Shown here one piece after another: positions 27,740-36,595 of a stretch of DNA of 64,000 nt. The notes under the pieces are model-generated. The model made no database searches. It had not been told where the DNA came from and worked only from the letters and a program-made list of their open reading frames with translations. This DNA comes from Chitinophagaceae bacterium (GTDB taxonomy: Bacteria > Bacteroidota > Bacteroidia > Chitinophagales > Chitinophagaceae). The position numbers and the translations under genes were made by a program. The stretch is from assembly GCA_019638595.1 (NCBI GenBank), contig JAHBTJ010000023.1, positions 48,033 to 112,032 on the forward strand, in the 5' to 3' direction. Positions within the stretch are counted from its first letter, which is position 1. The number at the start of each line of letters is the position of its first letter.

Positions 27740-28696
27740 ATGAAGAAAAATTTGTGGAGCGTACTCCTGTGCTCTACCCTGTTTGTTAGTACTGCTGTTA
27801 TTGCCCAGGATGCTACCGTTAAGGAAATGAAAGACGCATCAGGCAAGACTATTGAAAAAGATCCCAATGACACCATTCCAAGTGTTTGGAAAAAAGGCGG
27901 ACTCTTAAGCCTGAATGTAAACCAGGGCTCGCTCAGCAACTGGGCTGCAGGCGGCGACAGGGCTTCCCTCTCTATCGCATCCCTGGTGAACCTGTATGCT
28001 TTTTACAAAAAAGATAAACACATATGGGATAATAATCTCGACCTCGCATATGGTATTGTAAGCACTACCAGCCTGGGAACACGTAAATCGGACGACCGGT
28101 TCGATTTTCTTTCCAAATATGGTTACCAGATCGGGCAGAAACATTGGTATGTAGGCGCGTTGTTCAATTTCAGAACGCAGTTTGCCAAAGGATATTCTTA
28201 TCCCGAAGACAAATCAAAAGTGCAAACTTCTGATTTTTTCGCCCCGGCTTATGTTTTATTATCGCCCAATCTTACTTACCAGCCTTCAGACAATTTCTCC
28301 GTTTCACTTTCTCCCGCCACTGCCAGGTGGACGATCGTAGCGCATGACTCGCTGTCGTCTGTTGGAGCATTTGGTGTAGACCCCGGCAAAAAAGCAAAAA
28401 CCGAGTTCGGTGCTTTCGCTTCGGTTAACTACAAAACCAAATTAGGAGAAAATATTGCTTACCAGGGTCGTTTGGATCTTTTTTCAAACTACCTGCATAA
28501 CCCGCAAAACATTGATTTATATCTTACCAACGTGCTTTTACTTAAAGTAACAAAGTACATAACAGTAAATTTTTCGCTTGATATGATATACGATGATGAT
28601 GTAAAAACAATTGATAAAGATGGTAATGCTGCCGGTCCCAAGCCCCAGTTAAAGCAATTAATGGGTATTGGTTTGGCATATCGCTTTAAAAATTAA
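27740..28696 (+). CDS. DUF3078 outer-membrane protein
   Basis: The ATG at 27740 starts a signal peptide (MKKNLWSVLLCSTLFVSTAVIAQ); an in-frame ATG at 27668 overlaps the mscL terminator and is rejected. The 318-residue protein has the DUF3078 pattern: WKKGGLLSLNVNQGSLSNWA, AGGDRASLSI, then repeated amphipathic strands ending IGLAYRFKN. It is probably a beta-barrel or barrel-like outer-membrane protein of unknown role. A terminator follows. Confidence 0.85.
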   Translation: MKKNLWSVLLCSTLFVSTAVIAQDATVKEMKDASGKTIEKDPNDTIPSVWKKGGLLSLNVNQGSLSNWAAGGDRASLSIASLVNLYAFYKKDKHIWDNNLDLAYGIVSTTSLGTRKSDDRFDFLSKYGYQIGQKHWYVGALFNFRTQFAKGYSYPEDKSKVQTSDFFAPAYVLLSPNLTYQPSDNFSVSLSPATARWTIVAHDSLSSVGAFGVDPGKKAKTEFGAFASVNYKTKLGENIAYQGRLDLFSNYLHNPQNIDLYLTNVLLLKVTKYITVNFSLDMIYDDDVKTIDKDGNAAGPKPQLKQLMGIGLAYRFKN

Positions 28697-28711
28697 TCCT
28701 GTTTCATACAT

Positions 28712-28760
28712 TTGTTACGTCCTGCGTTGTTTTTGTGCAATGCAGGACGTAACAATTTTA
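28712..28760 (+). terminator. terminator between the DUF3078 gene and scpA
   Basis: A perfect 14-bp inverted repeat TTGTTACGTCCTGC (28712-28725) / GCAGGACGTAACAA (28742-28755) is followed by TTTTAAAAG. Confidence 0.7.
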
Positions 28761-28770
28761 AAAGCCTGAT

Positions 28771-29559
28771 GTGAATACAGAATCCTATCAAATAAAACTC
28801 CCCCAGTTTGAAGGTCCTTTCGACCTGTTGCTGTTTTTTATTGAACGCGATGAGCTGGATATTTACGATATACAGATAACAAAGATCATCAACGACTTTG
28901 TTACCTACATGCACAGCGCCGAAGACCTCAACATTGAGCTGAGCAGTGAATTCATCCTGTTTGTTTCAACCCTTATGCGCATTAAAGCAAAAATGTTGCT
29001 GCCCCGTAAAGAGCTGGACGCGCAAGGAAATGAAATTGATCCCAGGCAGGAACTGGTTGATAAAATACTTGAATACAAACGTTTCAAGGAAGCTTCTTCA
29101 AAAATGGCTGAAATGGAAGCCATCAGGATGCTGATGGTAAAACGCGGCAACCTGCAGAAAGAAATTGCGCAGATTGGCGAAGAGGCGGGTGAGGGTACAG
29201 AAATACAAACCATTACCATGTTCAAGCTGATGAAGGCTTTTGAAAAGGTAATGCAACGCCTGTACGACAGGAACCACAAGCCGCAGCATGTTGTATACAG
29301 CTACAACTATACCATGGAAGGCAGCCGTGAGCATATGATGGAGCTGGTTCACAAAGAACGCACCATTACTTTTGAGAAATTATTTGATATATGCGAGAAC
29401 CGTATACATGCAATTTTTCTTTTCCTTTCAATGCTGGAATTGGTACAACAAAAATACATGACGATTATTACGGGAGAAGGACGTAACAACTTTATTGTAG
29501 AATGGAATGAAAACAGGGAAGAGGAAATAGCAGGTACGGAACCTTTGGGTGAAGAATAA
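28771..29559 (+). CDS. scpA: segregation and condensation protein A
   Basis: A 262-residue ScpA kleisin starting from GTG at 28771 (MNTESYQIKLPQFEGPFDLL). The N-terminal SMC-neck-binding part is conserved (LLFFIERDELDIYDIQITKI, LMRIKAKMLLPR). The middle is a linker and the C-terminal winged helix (RTITFEKLFDICENRIHAIF, FLSMLELVQQKYM) binds the SMC cap. With SMC and ScpB it forms the condensin that organises chromosomes. No scpB is adjacent. The start lies 15 nt past a terminator stem, so it probably has its own promoter. Confidence 0.92.
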   Translation: MNTESYQIKLPQFEGPFDLLLFFIERDELDIYDIQITKIINDFVTYMHSAEDLNIELSSEFILFVSTLMRIKAKMLLPRKELDAQGNEIDPRQELVDKILEYKRFKEASSKMAEMEAIRMLMVKRGNLQKEIAQIGEEAGEGTEIQTITMFKLMKAFEKVMQRLYDRNHKPQHVVYSYNYTMEGSREHMMELVHKERTITFEKLFDICENRIHAIFLFLSMLELVQQKYMTIITGEGRNNFIVEWNENREEEIAGTEPLGEE

Positions 29560-29660
29560 TGCTCCCGTATACATTTACTCTTACATAATCTGTGCCTGCG
29601 CTCACATCCGCTTGAAAAAACTATCCGTATTTTTACAGATCATCGCCCATATTAAAAAGT

Positions 29661-31592
29661 ATGAAAAGATTTGTAAACGGATTACTATTCCTGCTTTTTC
29701 CTGTATTAGCATTCACACAAAGCCAACCTTTACAATGGCAGGTAAAGGCAGATAAAATAAACGACAGCTCCTACAATCTTTCCGCGCAAATTACAATTCA
29801 GCCCAACTGGCATGTATATGCGGAAACCGATGCAGATATTGGTATTGACGCACTGCAGCTTACCTGGGATAATGAAAATATTATCCCCGATGGAAATCCT
29901 GTAGTGAGCGCCGCCAAAACCATCATTTCCGACCCTCTTTTTGACAATAAAAAAATGCCTGTTTATCCATCGGGCCAAATATCGCTTACACAAAAAATAA
30001 TTGTGCGGGGAACGGCGCCGGTAACCCTGAAAACCGGGTTAAAAGGGTTTGCATCAAGCAACCTGGAATTTGTCCCGATTGATGAGCCCTGGCAAGCAGT
30101 TTTTTTTGAAGGGGGAGTGGAGCAATCCTCAAAAGATAAAATAAAGCTTACGGCTGTTGATTTAAAAAATCCTGTTCAACCTTGCGGCGACGCTCATGCA
30201 GGGGACAAGCATATATGGATTGTTTTCTTGCTGGGCTTAGGCGGAGGTTTCATCGCGTTGCTTACACCCTGTGTTTTTCCGATGATACCGGTTACGGTCT
30301 CGTTTTTTACAAATCGCGCTCCCGGTAAAAGCCGGGCGGTAAAAAATGGAATACTCTATGGCTTTTTCATTTTTCTTATTTATGTGTTGGCCAGCCTGCC
30401 CTTTCATTTGATAGGAAATGTTCAACCGGAAATATTCAATAATATTTCTACCAACGCGTGGCTGAATATTTTCTTCTTTATCGTATTCATCATTTTTGCC
30501 ATTTCATTTTTCGGGTATTTTGAAATTACGCTCCCATCGGGCTTTGCAGGAAAAGTGGATGCAAAAAGCGGGCTGGGCAGTGCAAGCGGTATTTTTTTTA
30601 TGGCGCTTACATTAGTGATCGTTTCATTTTCCTGCACGGGTGTTATACTGGGTACCTTGCTGGTAGGAACCGCTTCCGACGGCGCCTGGTCTTTAACAGC
30701 GGGGATGGCCGGGTTTGGAACCGCCCTGGCCCTGCCTTTTGCCTTATTCGCTATCTTTCCCAACTGGCTCAAATCTTTGCCGAAAAGCGGGGGATGGCTG
30801 GATACCGTAAAAAAAATACTGGCCTTTGTTGAGCTGGCGCTTGCATTCAAATTTCTTTCCAATGCCGACCTGGTTGAGCATTGGGGGCTGTTGAAGCGCG
30901 AAGTATTCATTGGAATATGGCTGCTTATTTCACTTGGACTAGCGCTCTACCTGTTTGGCTGGCTTAGGTTACCGCACGATTATAAAGGACAGAAGATATC
31001 TGCAGGCAGGAAAATGTTGGGGGGGATCACATTTTTATTTGCATTGTACCTCGTTCCGGGATTAAGCAATACACCGTATGCCAACCTCAAATTATTAAGC
31101 GGCTTTCCTCCCCCGTTAAGTTACAGCCTCTACCATAACGATAAGGGGGTTGAAGCCGTAGTAATAAATGATTATGATAAAGCAGTACAACTTTCCAAAG
31201 AACAAAATAAACCCCTATTAATTGACTTTACAGGTTGGGCATGCGTTAACTGCCGGCGAATGGAAGAACAGGTATGGACACAACCTGAAATATCATCCAT
31301 TATTAATGAAAATTTCATTCTGGTTTCATTGTATGTAGATGACAGGAAGAAACTCCCTGCAAATGAACGCTTTACTTACAAGCCTGCCAATGGAAATGAA
31401 AAGGAGATTATAACGGTGGGTGATAAATGGGCCACCTTCCAGTCGGAAAACTTCAGCCAGGTAACGCAACCATTGTACGTGATTCTCAGTCCTGAGGAAA
31501 AGCTAATGACCCACCCGGTTGGCTATACGCCTGATGTAAAAAAATACCAGGACTGGCTGAACTGTGGGTTGAAAGCTTTCGGGGCAAAATAA
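29661..31592 (+). CDS. DsbD-like thiol:disulfide interchange protein lacking N-domain cysteines
   Basis: This 643-residue protein has a signal peptide (MKRFVNGLLFLLFPVLAFTQ), a periplasmic N-domain (about 25-170), a CcdA/DsbD membrane core with the redox Cys pair C204 (LTPCVFPMIPV) and C325 (SFSCTGVI), and a C-terminal thioredoxin domain with C528-V-N-C531. The N-domain of classical DsbD holds a cysteine pair in a loop like GCADxGxCYPP; here the matching loop reads KGFASSNLEFVPID with no cysteine. Electrons could thus pass from cytoplasmic thioredoxin through the membrane to the C-domain, but not on through the usual N-domain. Confidence 0.88.
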   Translation: MKRFVNGLLFLLFPVLAFTQSQPLQWQVKADKINDSSYNLSAQITIQPNWHVYAETDADIGIDALQLTWDNENIIPDGNPVVSAAKTIISDPLFDNKKMPVYPSGQISLTQKIIVRGTAPVTLKTGLKGFASSNLEFVPIDEPWQAVFFEGGVEQSSKDKIKLTAVDLKNPVQPCGDAHAGDKHIWIVFLLGLGGGFIALLTPCVFPMIPVTVSFFTNRAPGKSRAVKNGILYGFFIFLIYVLASLPFHLIGNVQPEIFNNISTNAWLNIFFFIVFIIFAISFFGYFEITLPSGFAGKVDAKSGLGSASGIFFMALTLVIVSFSCTGVILGTLLVGTASDGAWSLTAGMAGFGTALALPFALFAIFPNWLKSLPKSGGWLDTVKKILAFVELALAFKFLSNADLVEHWGLLKREVFIGIWLLISLGLALYLFGWLRLPHDYKGQKISAGRKMLGGITFLFALYLVPGLSNTPYANLKLLSGFPPPLSYSLYHNDKGVEAVVINDYDKAVQLSKEQNKPLLIDFTGWACVNCRRMEEQVWTQPEISSIINENFILVSLYVDDRKKLPANERFTYKPANGNEKEIITVGDKWATFQSENFSQVTQPLYVILSPEEKLMTHPVGYTPDVKKYQDWLNCGLKAFGAK

Positions 31593-31634
31593 ATAAAATT
31601 CTTTTTACATTTAGGTAACTTAATAATACGCACT

Positions 31635-33236
31635 ATGCCTATACGCATGACTGATGACCAGCCCGATCAGCCCGAACAATTTAACAACGACAGTGGTGGT
31701 GGACGAAGGGGAGGCGGCGGAACGCCCGGAGGGGGATTGTTGGCCATTTTGCCTTTACTCATCCGTATTTTCGGCGTAAAAGGAATGCTGGTAATTGCAG
31801 CCATTGCTGTAGGCGGTTACTTTTTCCTGGGCAGGGAAGGTTGCGGAAACATTATCAGCCAGGCATCCGGCTCGCTTTCAACAGGCGGTATTTTAGATCC
31901 CAAACAATTTGAGAAAGCGAATATATATGAATCACTGGATGCAGACGACATACGCAATCCATTGCCGGAGGCCGCCAACCTGCAGCAGTATGCGCCGGAA
32001 GTAGGCAACCAGGGGCAGCAGGGCAGTTGTGTTGGCTGGAGCAGCGCATACGCAGCAAGAACCATACTGGAAGCAGGCCGGTCGGGAGAGAATGCCGATC
32101 AGGTTAAATTCAGCCCGGCCTTTTTATACAACCAGATAGGATTGGACGGGTGCCAGGGATCGTACCTGGTACGCGCCATGGAGTTTATGACCAAACAGGG
32201 ATCTGTGCCCTACAACACCTTTCCCTATACCGACCAGGATTGCAGGCAACAGCCATCCAACAGTTTAATTCAGCAGGCAGCCCAGTTCAGGATGCGTGGC
32301 TTTAACAGGCTTACCAGGGGAGACAATACAGAAGACCTCGACATGCGTGCCATTAAGGAAAATCTTTCGCAAGGCGCTCCCGTGGTAATTGGGATGATGG
32401 TAGGCGAAAGCTACATGCAGAATATGATAGGTAAAGACGTATGGTACCCCGAAGCCGGCGACGCGTCTATGATGGGCTTTGGCGGGCATGCGCAGTGCGT
32501 TGTTGGCTACGATGATAAAAAGTACGGTGGTTCGTTTCTTATAATGAACAGTTGGGGCCCGCAATGGGGTAATAACGGCTTTGCATGGGTGCGTTACCCG
32601 GATTTTAAGCATTATGTGCGGGAAGCCTATGGATTAGAACCTATGGCCAAAACAGGCGCCGCCGCCAACACTCCCTTTACCTGTGAAATAGGTTTGGTAG
32701 AGGTAGCATACGACGGAAGCAGAACAGTACGCAAAAATTATATCCCTCTTAAAATTTCATCGGCCAACCGTTTTGAAACGATAGCGCCCGTTAAAACCGG
32801 TACCCGTTTTAAAATGGAAGTAAAAAATTCCACTGAGTGCTATACCTATGTTTTTGGAAAAGAAACCGACGGTACCAGTTATACGTTGTTCCCCTATCCC
32901 GAAAAAAATGATCCAACCAAAACGAAATATTCTCCCTTTTGCGGCATCACCGGGTTTCGCCTTTTTCCCAAAGATAAAAGCATGACGCCCGACAGCGTAG
33001 GCAATAAGGATATAATGGCAATAGTTGTTAGTAAGAAACCCTTAGACTGGTATGAATTAAATAAAACCATCAGCCGGCAACCGCAATCAGATTATGCAAC
33101 CAGGATAGCCGATGCGCTACGCTCGCAAAGTGTGTCGGGCATACGCTATACCAGCAGCAGCTCGGGCACCATTAAGTTTGAAGGCCCTGCCGCGGATAAC
33201 CAGGTAGCAAGCTGTATTATAGAAGTAAGCAAGTAA
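31635..33236 (+). CDS. membrane-anchored papain-like (C1 family) peptidase
   Basis: This 533-residue protein has a polar Gly/Arg-rich N-terminus (GGGRRGGGGTPGGG), one transmembrane helix (about 48-66) and a C1 peptidase domain (about 108-345). The catalytic set is complete: Q126 region with C132 in QGSCVGWSSAY, H285 in GGHAQCVVGYDD, and N305 in MNSWGPQWGNNGFAW. The C-terminal ~180 residues form a beta-rich domain of unknown role. Orientation suggests a periplasmic protease tethered to the inner membrane. A gene with a similar core but different architecture lies at 48896. Confidence 0.87.
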   Translation: MPIRMTDDQPDQPEQFNNDSGGGRRGGGGTPGGGLLAILPLLIRIFGVKGMLVIAAIAVGGYFFLGREGCGNIISQASGSLSTGGILDPKQFEKANIYESLDADDIRNPLPEAANLQQYAPEVGNQGQQGSCVGWSSAYAARTILEAGRSGENADQVKFSPAFLYNQIGLDGCQGSYLVRAMEFMTKQGSVPYNTFPYTDQDCRQQPSNSLIQQAAQFRMRGFNRLTRGDNTEDLDMRAIKENLSQGAPVVIGMMVGESYMQNMIGKDVWYPEAGDASMMGFGGHAQCVVGYDDKKYGGSFLIMNSWGPQWGNNGFAWVRYPDFKHYVREAYGLEPMAKTGAAANTPFTCEIGLVEVAYDGSRTVRKNYIPLKISSANRFETIAPVKTGTRFKMEVKNSTECYTYVFGKETDGTSYTLFPYPEKNDPTKTKYSPFCGITGFRLFPKDKSMTPDSVGNKDIMAIVVSKKPLDWYELNKTISRQPQSDYATRIADALRSQSVSGIRYTSSSSGTIKFEGPAADNQVASCIIEVSK

Positions 33237-33392
33237 AGACGACTCACCGTATTTTTACTATCGGTAAAGAATAACCGAAAAAATTAACGATCAACAACGG
33301 CTATTGTCCGTGTTGTTTCTTTATATTCACATGTTTATTATTGAACGCCTGCTACTGCTAAAGAGTATCGTCTTTTAACTAAAAGAACGTGT

Positions 33393-33878
33393 ATGAATGC
33401 ATTTGTAAAAATGGTCAATAATCCATTCCGTTTCAGGCTTTTTTTACTTACCAAAGTACCCAGCGCCTATTTTGCAGGCGTACGAATCAAGTCTATAAGC
33501 CCCGATAAATGCGTAGTAACAGTGCCCTATAAATGGTTTTCTACAAACCCTTTTCGCTCCACCTATTTTGCCTGTCTTGCCATGGCGGCCGAAATGAGCA
33601 CCGGGGCGTTGGCTATGGCACAGGTATATAAACGTAAGCCATCCATATCCATGTTAATAACTGATATGACAGCCGAATACTATAAAAAGGCTACCGGCAT
33701 TACAACTTTTGTATGCAGGGACGGTATAGCTTTAAGAGATGCGGTAGAGGAAGCCATAGCGACAGACGGCAGCAATATAATTACGGTAAAATCTTCGGGT
33801 ACTAACGCTGCCGGCGAAATGGTAGCACACTTTACATTTACATGGTCGCTCAAAGTGAGGCAAAAAAAAACCGGCTAA
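33393..33878 (+). CDS. DUF4442/hotdog-fold thioesterase-like protein
   Basis: A 161-residue protein with a hotdog-like pattern: PSAYFAGVRIKSISPDKCVV, the helix entry STNPFRSTYFACLAMAAEMS, then TGALAMAQVYKRKPSISMLI. DUF4442 proteins are predicted thioesterases; the substrate is unknown. Monocistronic. A weak hairpin near 33293-33322 probably ends the preceding peptidase gene. Confidence 0.8.
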   Translation: MNAFVKMVNNPFRFRLFLLTKVPSAYFAGVRIKSISPDKCVVTVPYKWFSTNPFRSTYFACLAMAAEMSTGALAMAQVYKRKPSISMLITDMTAEYYKKATGITTFVCRDGIALRDAVEEAIATDGSNIITVKSSGTNAAGEMVAHFTFTWSLKVRQKKTG

Positions 33879-33970
33879 TATGGAATGATCATTTTTAATT
33901 TTTGTACCGTTAATCATTTTTATTAATTATATCCCATTATCCAATCTCTTATTTCAATTATTTACCGAAC

Positions 33971-34711
33971 ATGCCATCGCAAAAAGCCGGATCGCTTCCG
34001 TACAAAAAAAACGTAGAAAAAGAACCCGTACACGCACCCGATTATATGAAGGTAGCGGTTTCTGTAGATTGTGTATTATTCGGCTTTGAGCGCAACAAGC
34101 TAAAAATATTGCTGATCAAAAGCGACCTGGAGGTATACAAAAACCGCTGGTCTTTGCTGGGCGACCTGGTTCGTCCCGATGAAGATATTGACAATACCGT
34201 TTCGCGCATTATAAAAAACAGGACAGGGCTAAATGACGTATACATGGAGCAGGTACATACTTTTGGCAAAGTAAACCGCCATCCGGAAGGCCGCGTTATT
34301 ACGATCGTTTATTGCTCCCTGGTAAACATTAAACATCACGAGCTCAAGATCCTTGACAACGAGCTACACTGGCACGATGTGGAAGCCATCAAAGAAATGG
34401 CATTCGACCATAAGGAAATCCTTTCCGCATGCCATATATGGCTTCAAAGACGGATGCGCGAACATCCGCTTGGTCTTAATTTGCTGGAGAAAGAATTTTC
34501 TCTCCGCGACCTGCAGCTTTTATACGAAACCATACTGGGTGAAAAAATGGACCGCCGTAATTTCAGGAAAAAATTCTTCAACATGGGCTTGCTGGTTGAT
34601 ACCGGTAAGCTGGAAATGAACGTACCGCACCGCCCAGGAAAATTGTTTAGCTTTAACTACGATAAATATCAAAAAACGAAAAAGAAAAAATGGCTGGGAA
34701 TTGATTTTTAG
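33971..34711 (+). CDS. Nudix-fold transcriptional regulator (NrtR/AraR-like) with degenerate Nudix box
   Basis: This 246-residue protein has an N-terminal Nudix domain (about 25-165) and a C-terminal winged helix (about 170-240; FSLRDLQLLYETILGEKMDR, RNFRKKFFNMGLLVDTGK). The Nudix box runs from G64 to L87, but the catalytic REUXEE part reads R79-I-I-K-N-R84, so the metal-binding glutamates are gone. In NrtR and the Bacteroides AraR regulator the same fold serves as an effector sensor without hydrolase activity. The neighbouring convergent GH32 gene suggests control of sugar use; that target is inferred. Confidence 0.83.
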   Translation: MPSQKAGSLPYKKNVEKEPVHAPDYMKVAVSVDCVLFGFERNKLKILLIKSDLEVYKNRWSLLGDLVRPDEDIDNTVSRIIKNRTGLNDVYMEQVHTFGKVNRHPEGRVITIVYCSLVNIKHHELKILDNELHWHDVEAIKEMAFDHKEILSACHIWLQRRMREHPLGLNLLEKEFSLRDLQLLYETILGEKMDRRNFRKKFFNMGLLVDTGKLEMNVPHRPGKLFSFNYDKYQKTKKKKWLGIDF

Positions 34712-34726
34712 GAAACTATGCAACTC

Positions 34727-36298
34727 TTAATAGGCATTGGTTGCGGCCATGGTAAAAACCTGGGCCTTTTTTACCATCAGCTTTTCTCCCCCGCTAAATA
34801 CTTTAATCCTGGTACTGTTCTCCAATTGCGGATATACCACCTGTGTAATACACTGCCTGCCGTTTGCAAACACTTCTATCACAGACCTGTCAATAAAAAT
34901 ATCAAGCTGCAACGGCTCACCTGCCTCCAGCGCGAACGGGGCTGTTTGTTCCGATACATTTTCAGGAAATCCATCCATCTGCGGAGGAAATATGGCGCTG
35001 GCGGGCATTGTTACCGGGCCGTCTACCGACGATTTAATGAAATTAATGCTGATATTTTTTTTGACGGGGTCGTAGCTGATCACGGTCTCTTCCTTTCCAT
35101 CGGGCGAGCAAAATACCTTTACTCCATACGGATGCCCCGGGCCGCCGTTCATCTCCAGCTTAATTTCGAGGGAGGTTCCTTTTGCCCTCAATTCCTTTTC
35201 CGCACCGGCAGGCACTATTATATTTTCCTCTTTCACTTCATCCGTGCGTATTGCCTCTACCTCTTTGGGTGGCAGTATCTGCAACGTATTGTTTTTGCCA
35301 AGCGATAACACCCTCGGCAGGCTCATAATGCCCGACCAGCCATAATCTTTAAAGTGTTTGGGTTTTCTTTCCAGCACCCAACCCCATATAATATTCCTTC
35401 CCTTATCATCTTTCAACTGCTCCGGCGCAAAAAATGTACCTCCCGGCCAGTTCATGCGCCCATGCCGCTCAATTGAAAAGTGATCGTTGGCAAAGGTACC
35501 AGTGAAATACTGGGCGCCAATATTATGGCTGATAAAGAGTAACATGGATTTATTGCCTATAGAAAAAAAGTCGGGACAAGAAACATCTTCGCTTTCGTAC
35601 AAATATTTTTTGTTGCCGGCCAGCAACGGGCCGATATGTTCCCATGCATACATGTCTTTCGACTTGAACAGCGCAGGCTTTTTACCACCGGATATCTGGT
35701 AATAGCAGCCCGCTTTCTGATCGTACCAGCCTTCCGGGTCCCAGGCGGTGTATTTCCCCGAATTTCCAAACGGGTCGTCCGAAGCGGGCGTTTTTAATAC
35801 CGGATTGCCTTCAAACTTTTTCCATGCTTTCAGGTCATCATCCTTCGAGTAGGCTACCATGTTAGCATTGGCTCCCTGCCCGTGATACATGATATGCGGT
35901 ATACCCTCTTTAGACAGGAAAGTGCCCCCGCTGAAGATCCCCTGCTCCAGGTCGCCGTCCTGTATATTCAACATGTCGGGATACAATGTCCAGTGAAAAA
36001 GATCGGTACTAACGGCGTGCCCCCAAACATGCTCGTACTTTCCTGCACGGTATTTCTGGTAGATATAGCCAAGATGGTATTTCCCCTTCCAGTAGATAGC
36101 GCCGTTAGGATCAAAAGGCATAGCATGCCCTTCAGGCGCCACAAAATGATAAATGGGCCTGTGCGGATCCAACTGCATCAACGCCCGCAGATCGCGGGCA
36201 TTATTGATCAGTGCCGGGATATCTTTTTTTGTAGTATCCTGGGCTGCAGAAAAAAAAGCAACAGCCAGGAACAGCAATGGCATAAACAGCAGCTTCAT
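34727..36298 (-). CDS. divergent GH32-family glycoside hydrolase, secreted
   Basis: This 523-residue protein has a signal peptide (MKLLFMPLLFLAVAFFSAAQ), a five-bladed propeller domain and a C-terminal beta-sandwich ending with DIFIDRSVIEVFANGRQCIT, a typical GH32 C-domain motif. The nucleophile motif is present as PFDPNGAIYW (D63). The second motif, normally RDP, reads W186-D187-P188. The third, normally with Glu directly before Cys-Pro, reads E237-D-V-S-C241-P-D. Classical GH32 enzymes cleave fructans or sucrose; these changes suggest a different subgroup or substrate. It is convergent with the Nudix regulator (15 nt apart). Confidence 0.85.
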   Translation of the reverse strand: MKLLFMPLLFLAVAFFSAAQDTTKKDIPALINNARDLRALMQLDPHRPIYHFVAPEGHAMPFDPNGAIYWKGKYHLGYIYQKYRAGKYEHVWGHAVSTDLFHWTLYPDMLNIQDGDLEQGIFSGGTFLSKEGIPHIMYHGQGANANMVAYSKDDDLKAWKKFEGNPVLKTPASDDPFGNSGKYTAWDPEGWYDQKAGCYYQISGGKKPALFKSKDMYAWEHIGPLLAGNKKYLYESEDVSCPDFFSIGNKSMLLFISHNIGAQYFTGTFANDHFSIERHGRMNWPGGTFFAPEQLKDDKGRNIIWGWVLERKPKHFKDYGWSGIMSLPRVLSLGKNNTLQILPPKEVEAIRTDEVKEENIIVPAGAEKELRAKGTSLEIKLEMNGGPGHPYGVKVFCSPDGKEETVISYDPVKKNISINFIKSSVDGPVTMPASAIFPPQMDGFPENVSEQTAPFALEAGEPLQLDIFIDRSVIEVFANGRQCITQVVYPQLENSTRIKVFSGGEKLMVKKAQVFTMAATNAY

Positions 36299-36330
36299 AA
36301 AAGGGATTTAAGAGATGATCGTTGTTACCA

Positions 36331-36363
36331 AACGGCTTAAGCTTATAATAGATAAACCGTTTA
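36331..36363 (-). promoter_or_regulatory. inverted repeat upstream of the GH32 gene, possible operator
   Basis: AAACGGCTTA (36331-36340) and TAAACCGTTT (36354-36363) are inverted copies with one mismatch and a 13-nt spacer, 33 to 65 nt upstream of the GH32 start. Spacing and position suit a dimeric regulator, perhaps the Nudix-fold protein next door. The rest of the 293-nt gap to 36591 holds no other gene. Confidence 0.4.
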
Positions 36364-36568
36364 TACAAGATACTACAACCCCAAGAAATAAATGGAAATG
36401 AAATTTCGTATATTTAGTTCATTCAATCCATACATCTTCTGATCAATGTATTTTTAACCTTCTATAAATCAATATAATATTCAAAAAAGTGCAGATTTGA
36501 AGACGAGAAACCTTTCGTATATTTTTGTTATCGGCAACCATAGCGAGACGCCACTACATCAAACTGGT

Positions 36569-36595
36569 ATGAAAAGATATTTGGCACAAAAGTGA
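36569..36595 (+). other. possible 8-codon leader ORF overlapping the next start
   Basis: ATG at 36569 opens MKRYLAQK and stops at TGA 36593-36595, overlapping the GTG start at 36592 in a GTGA junction. It could couple translation of the large downstream gene, or could be chance. Confidence 0.25.

Noticed and set aside
34718-35308. 196-codon plus-strand open frame antisense to the GH32 gene
   Set aside because: It starts in the convergent junction and follows no family; a shadow of the GH32 frame.
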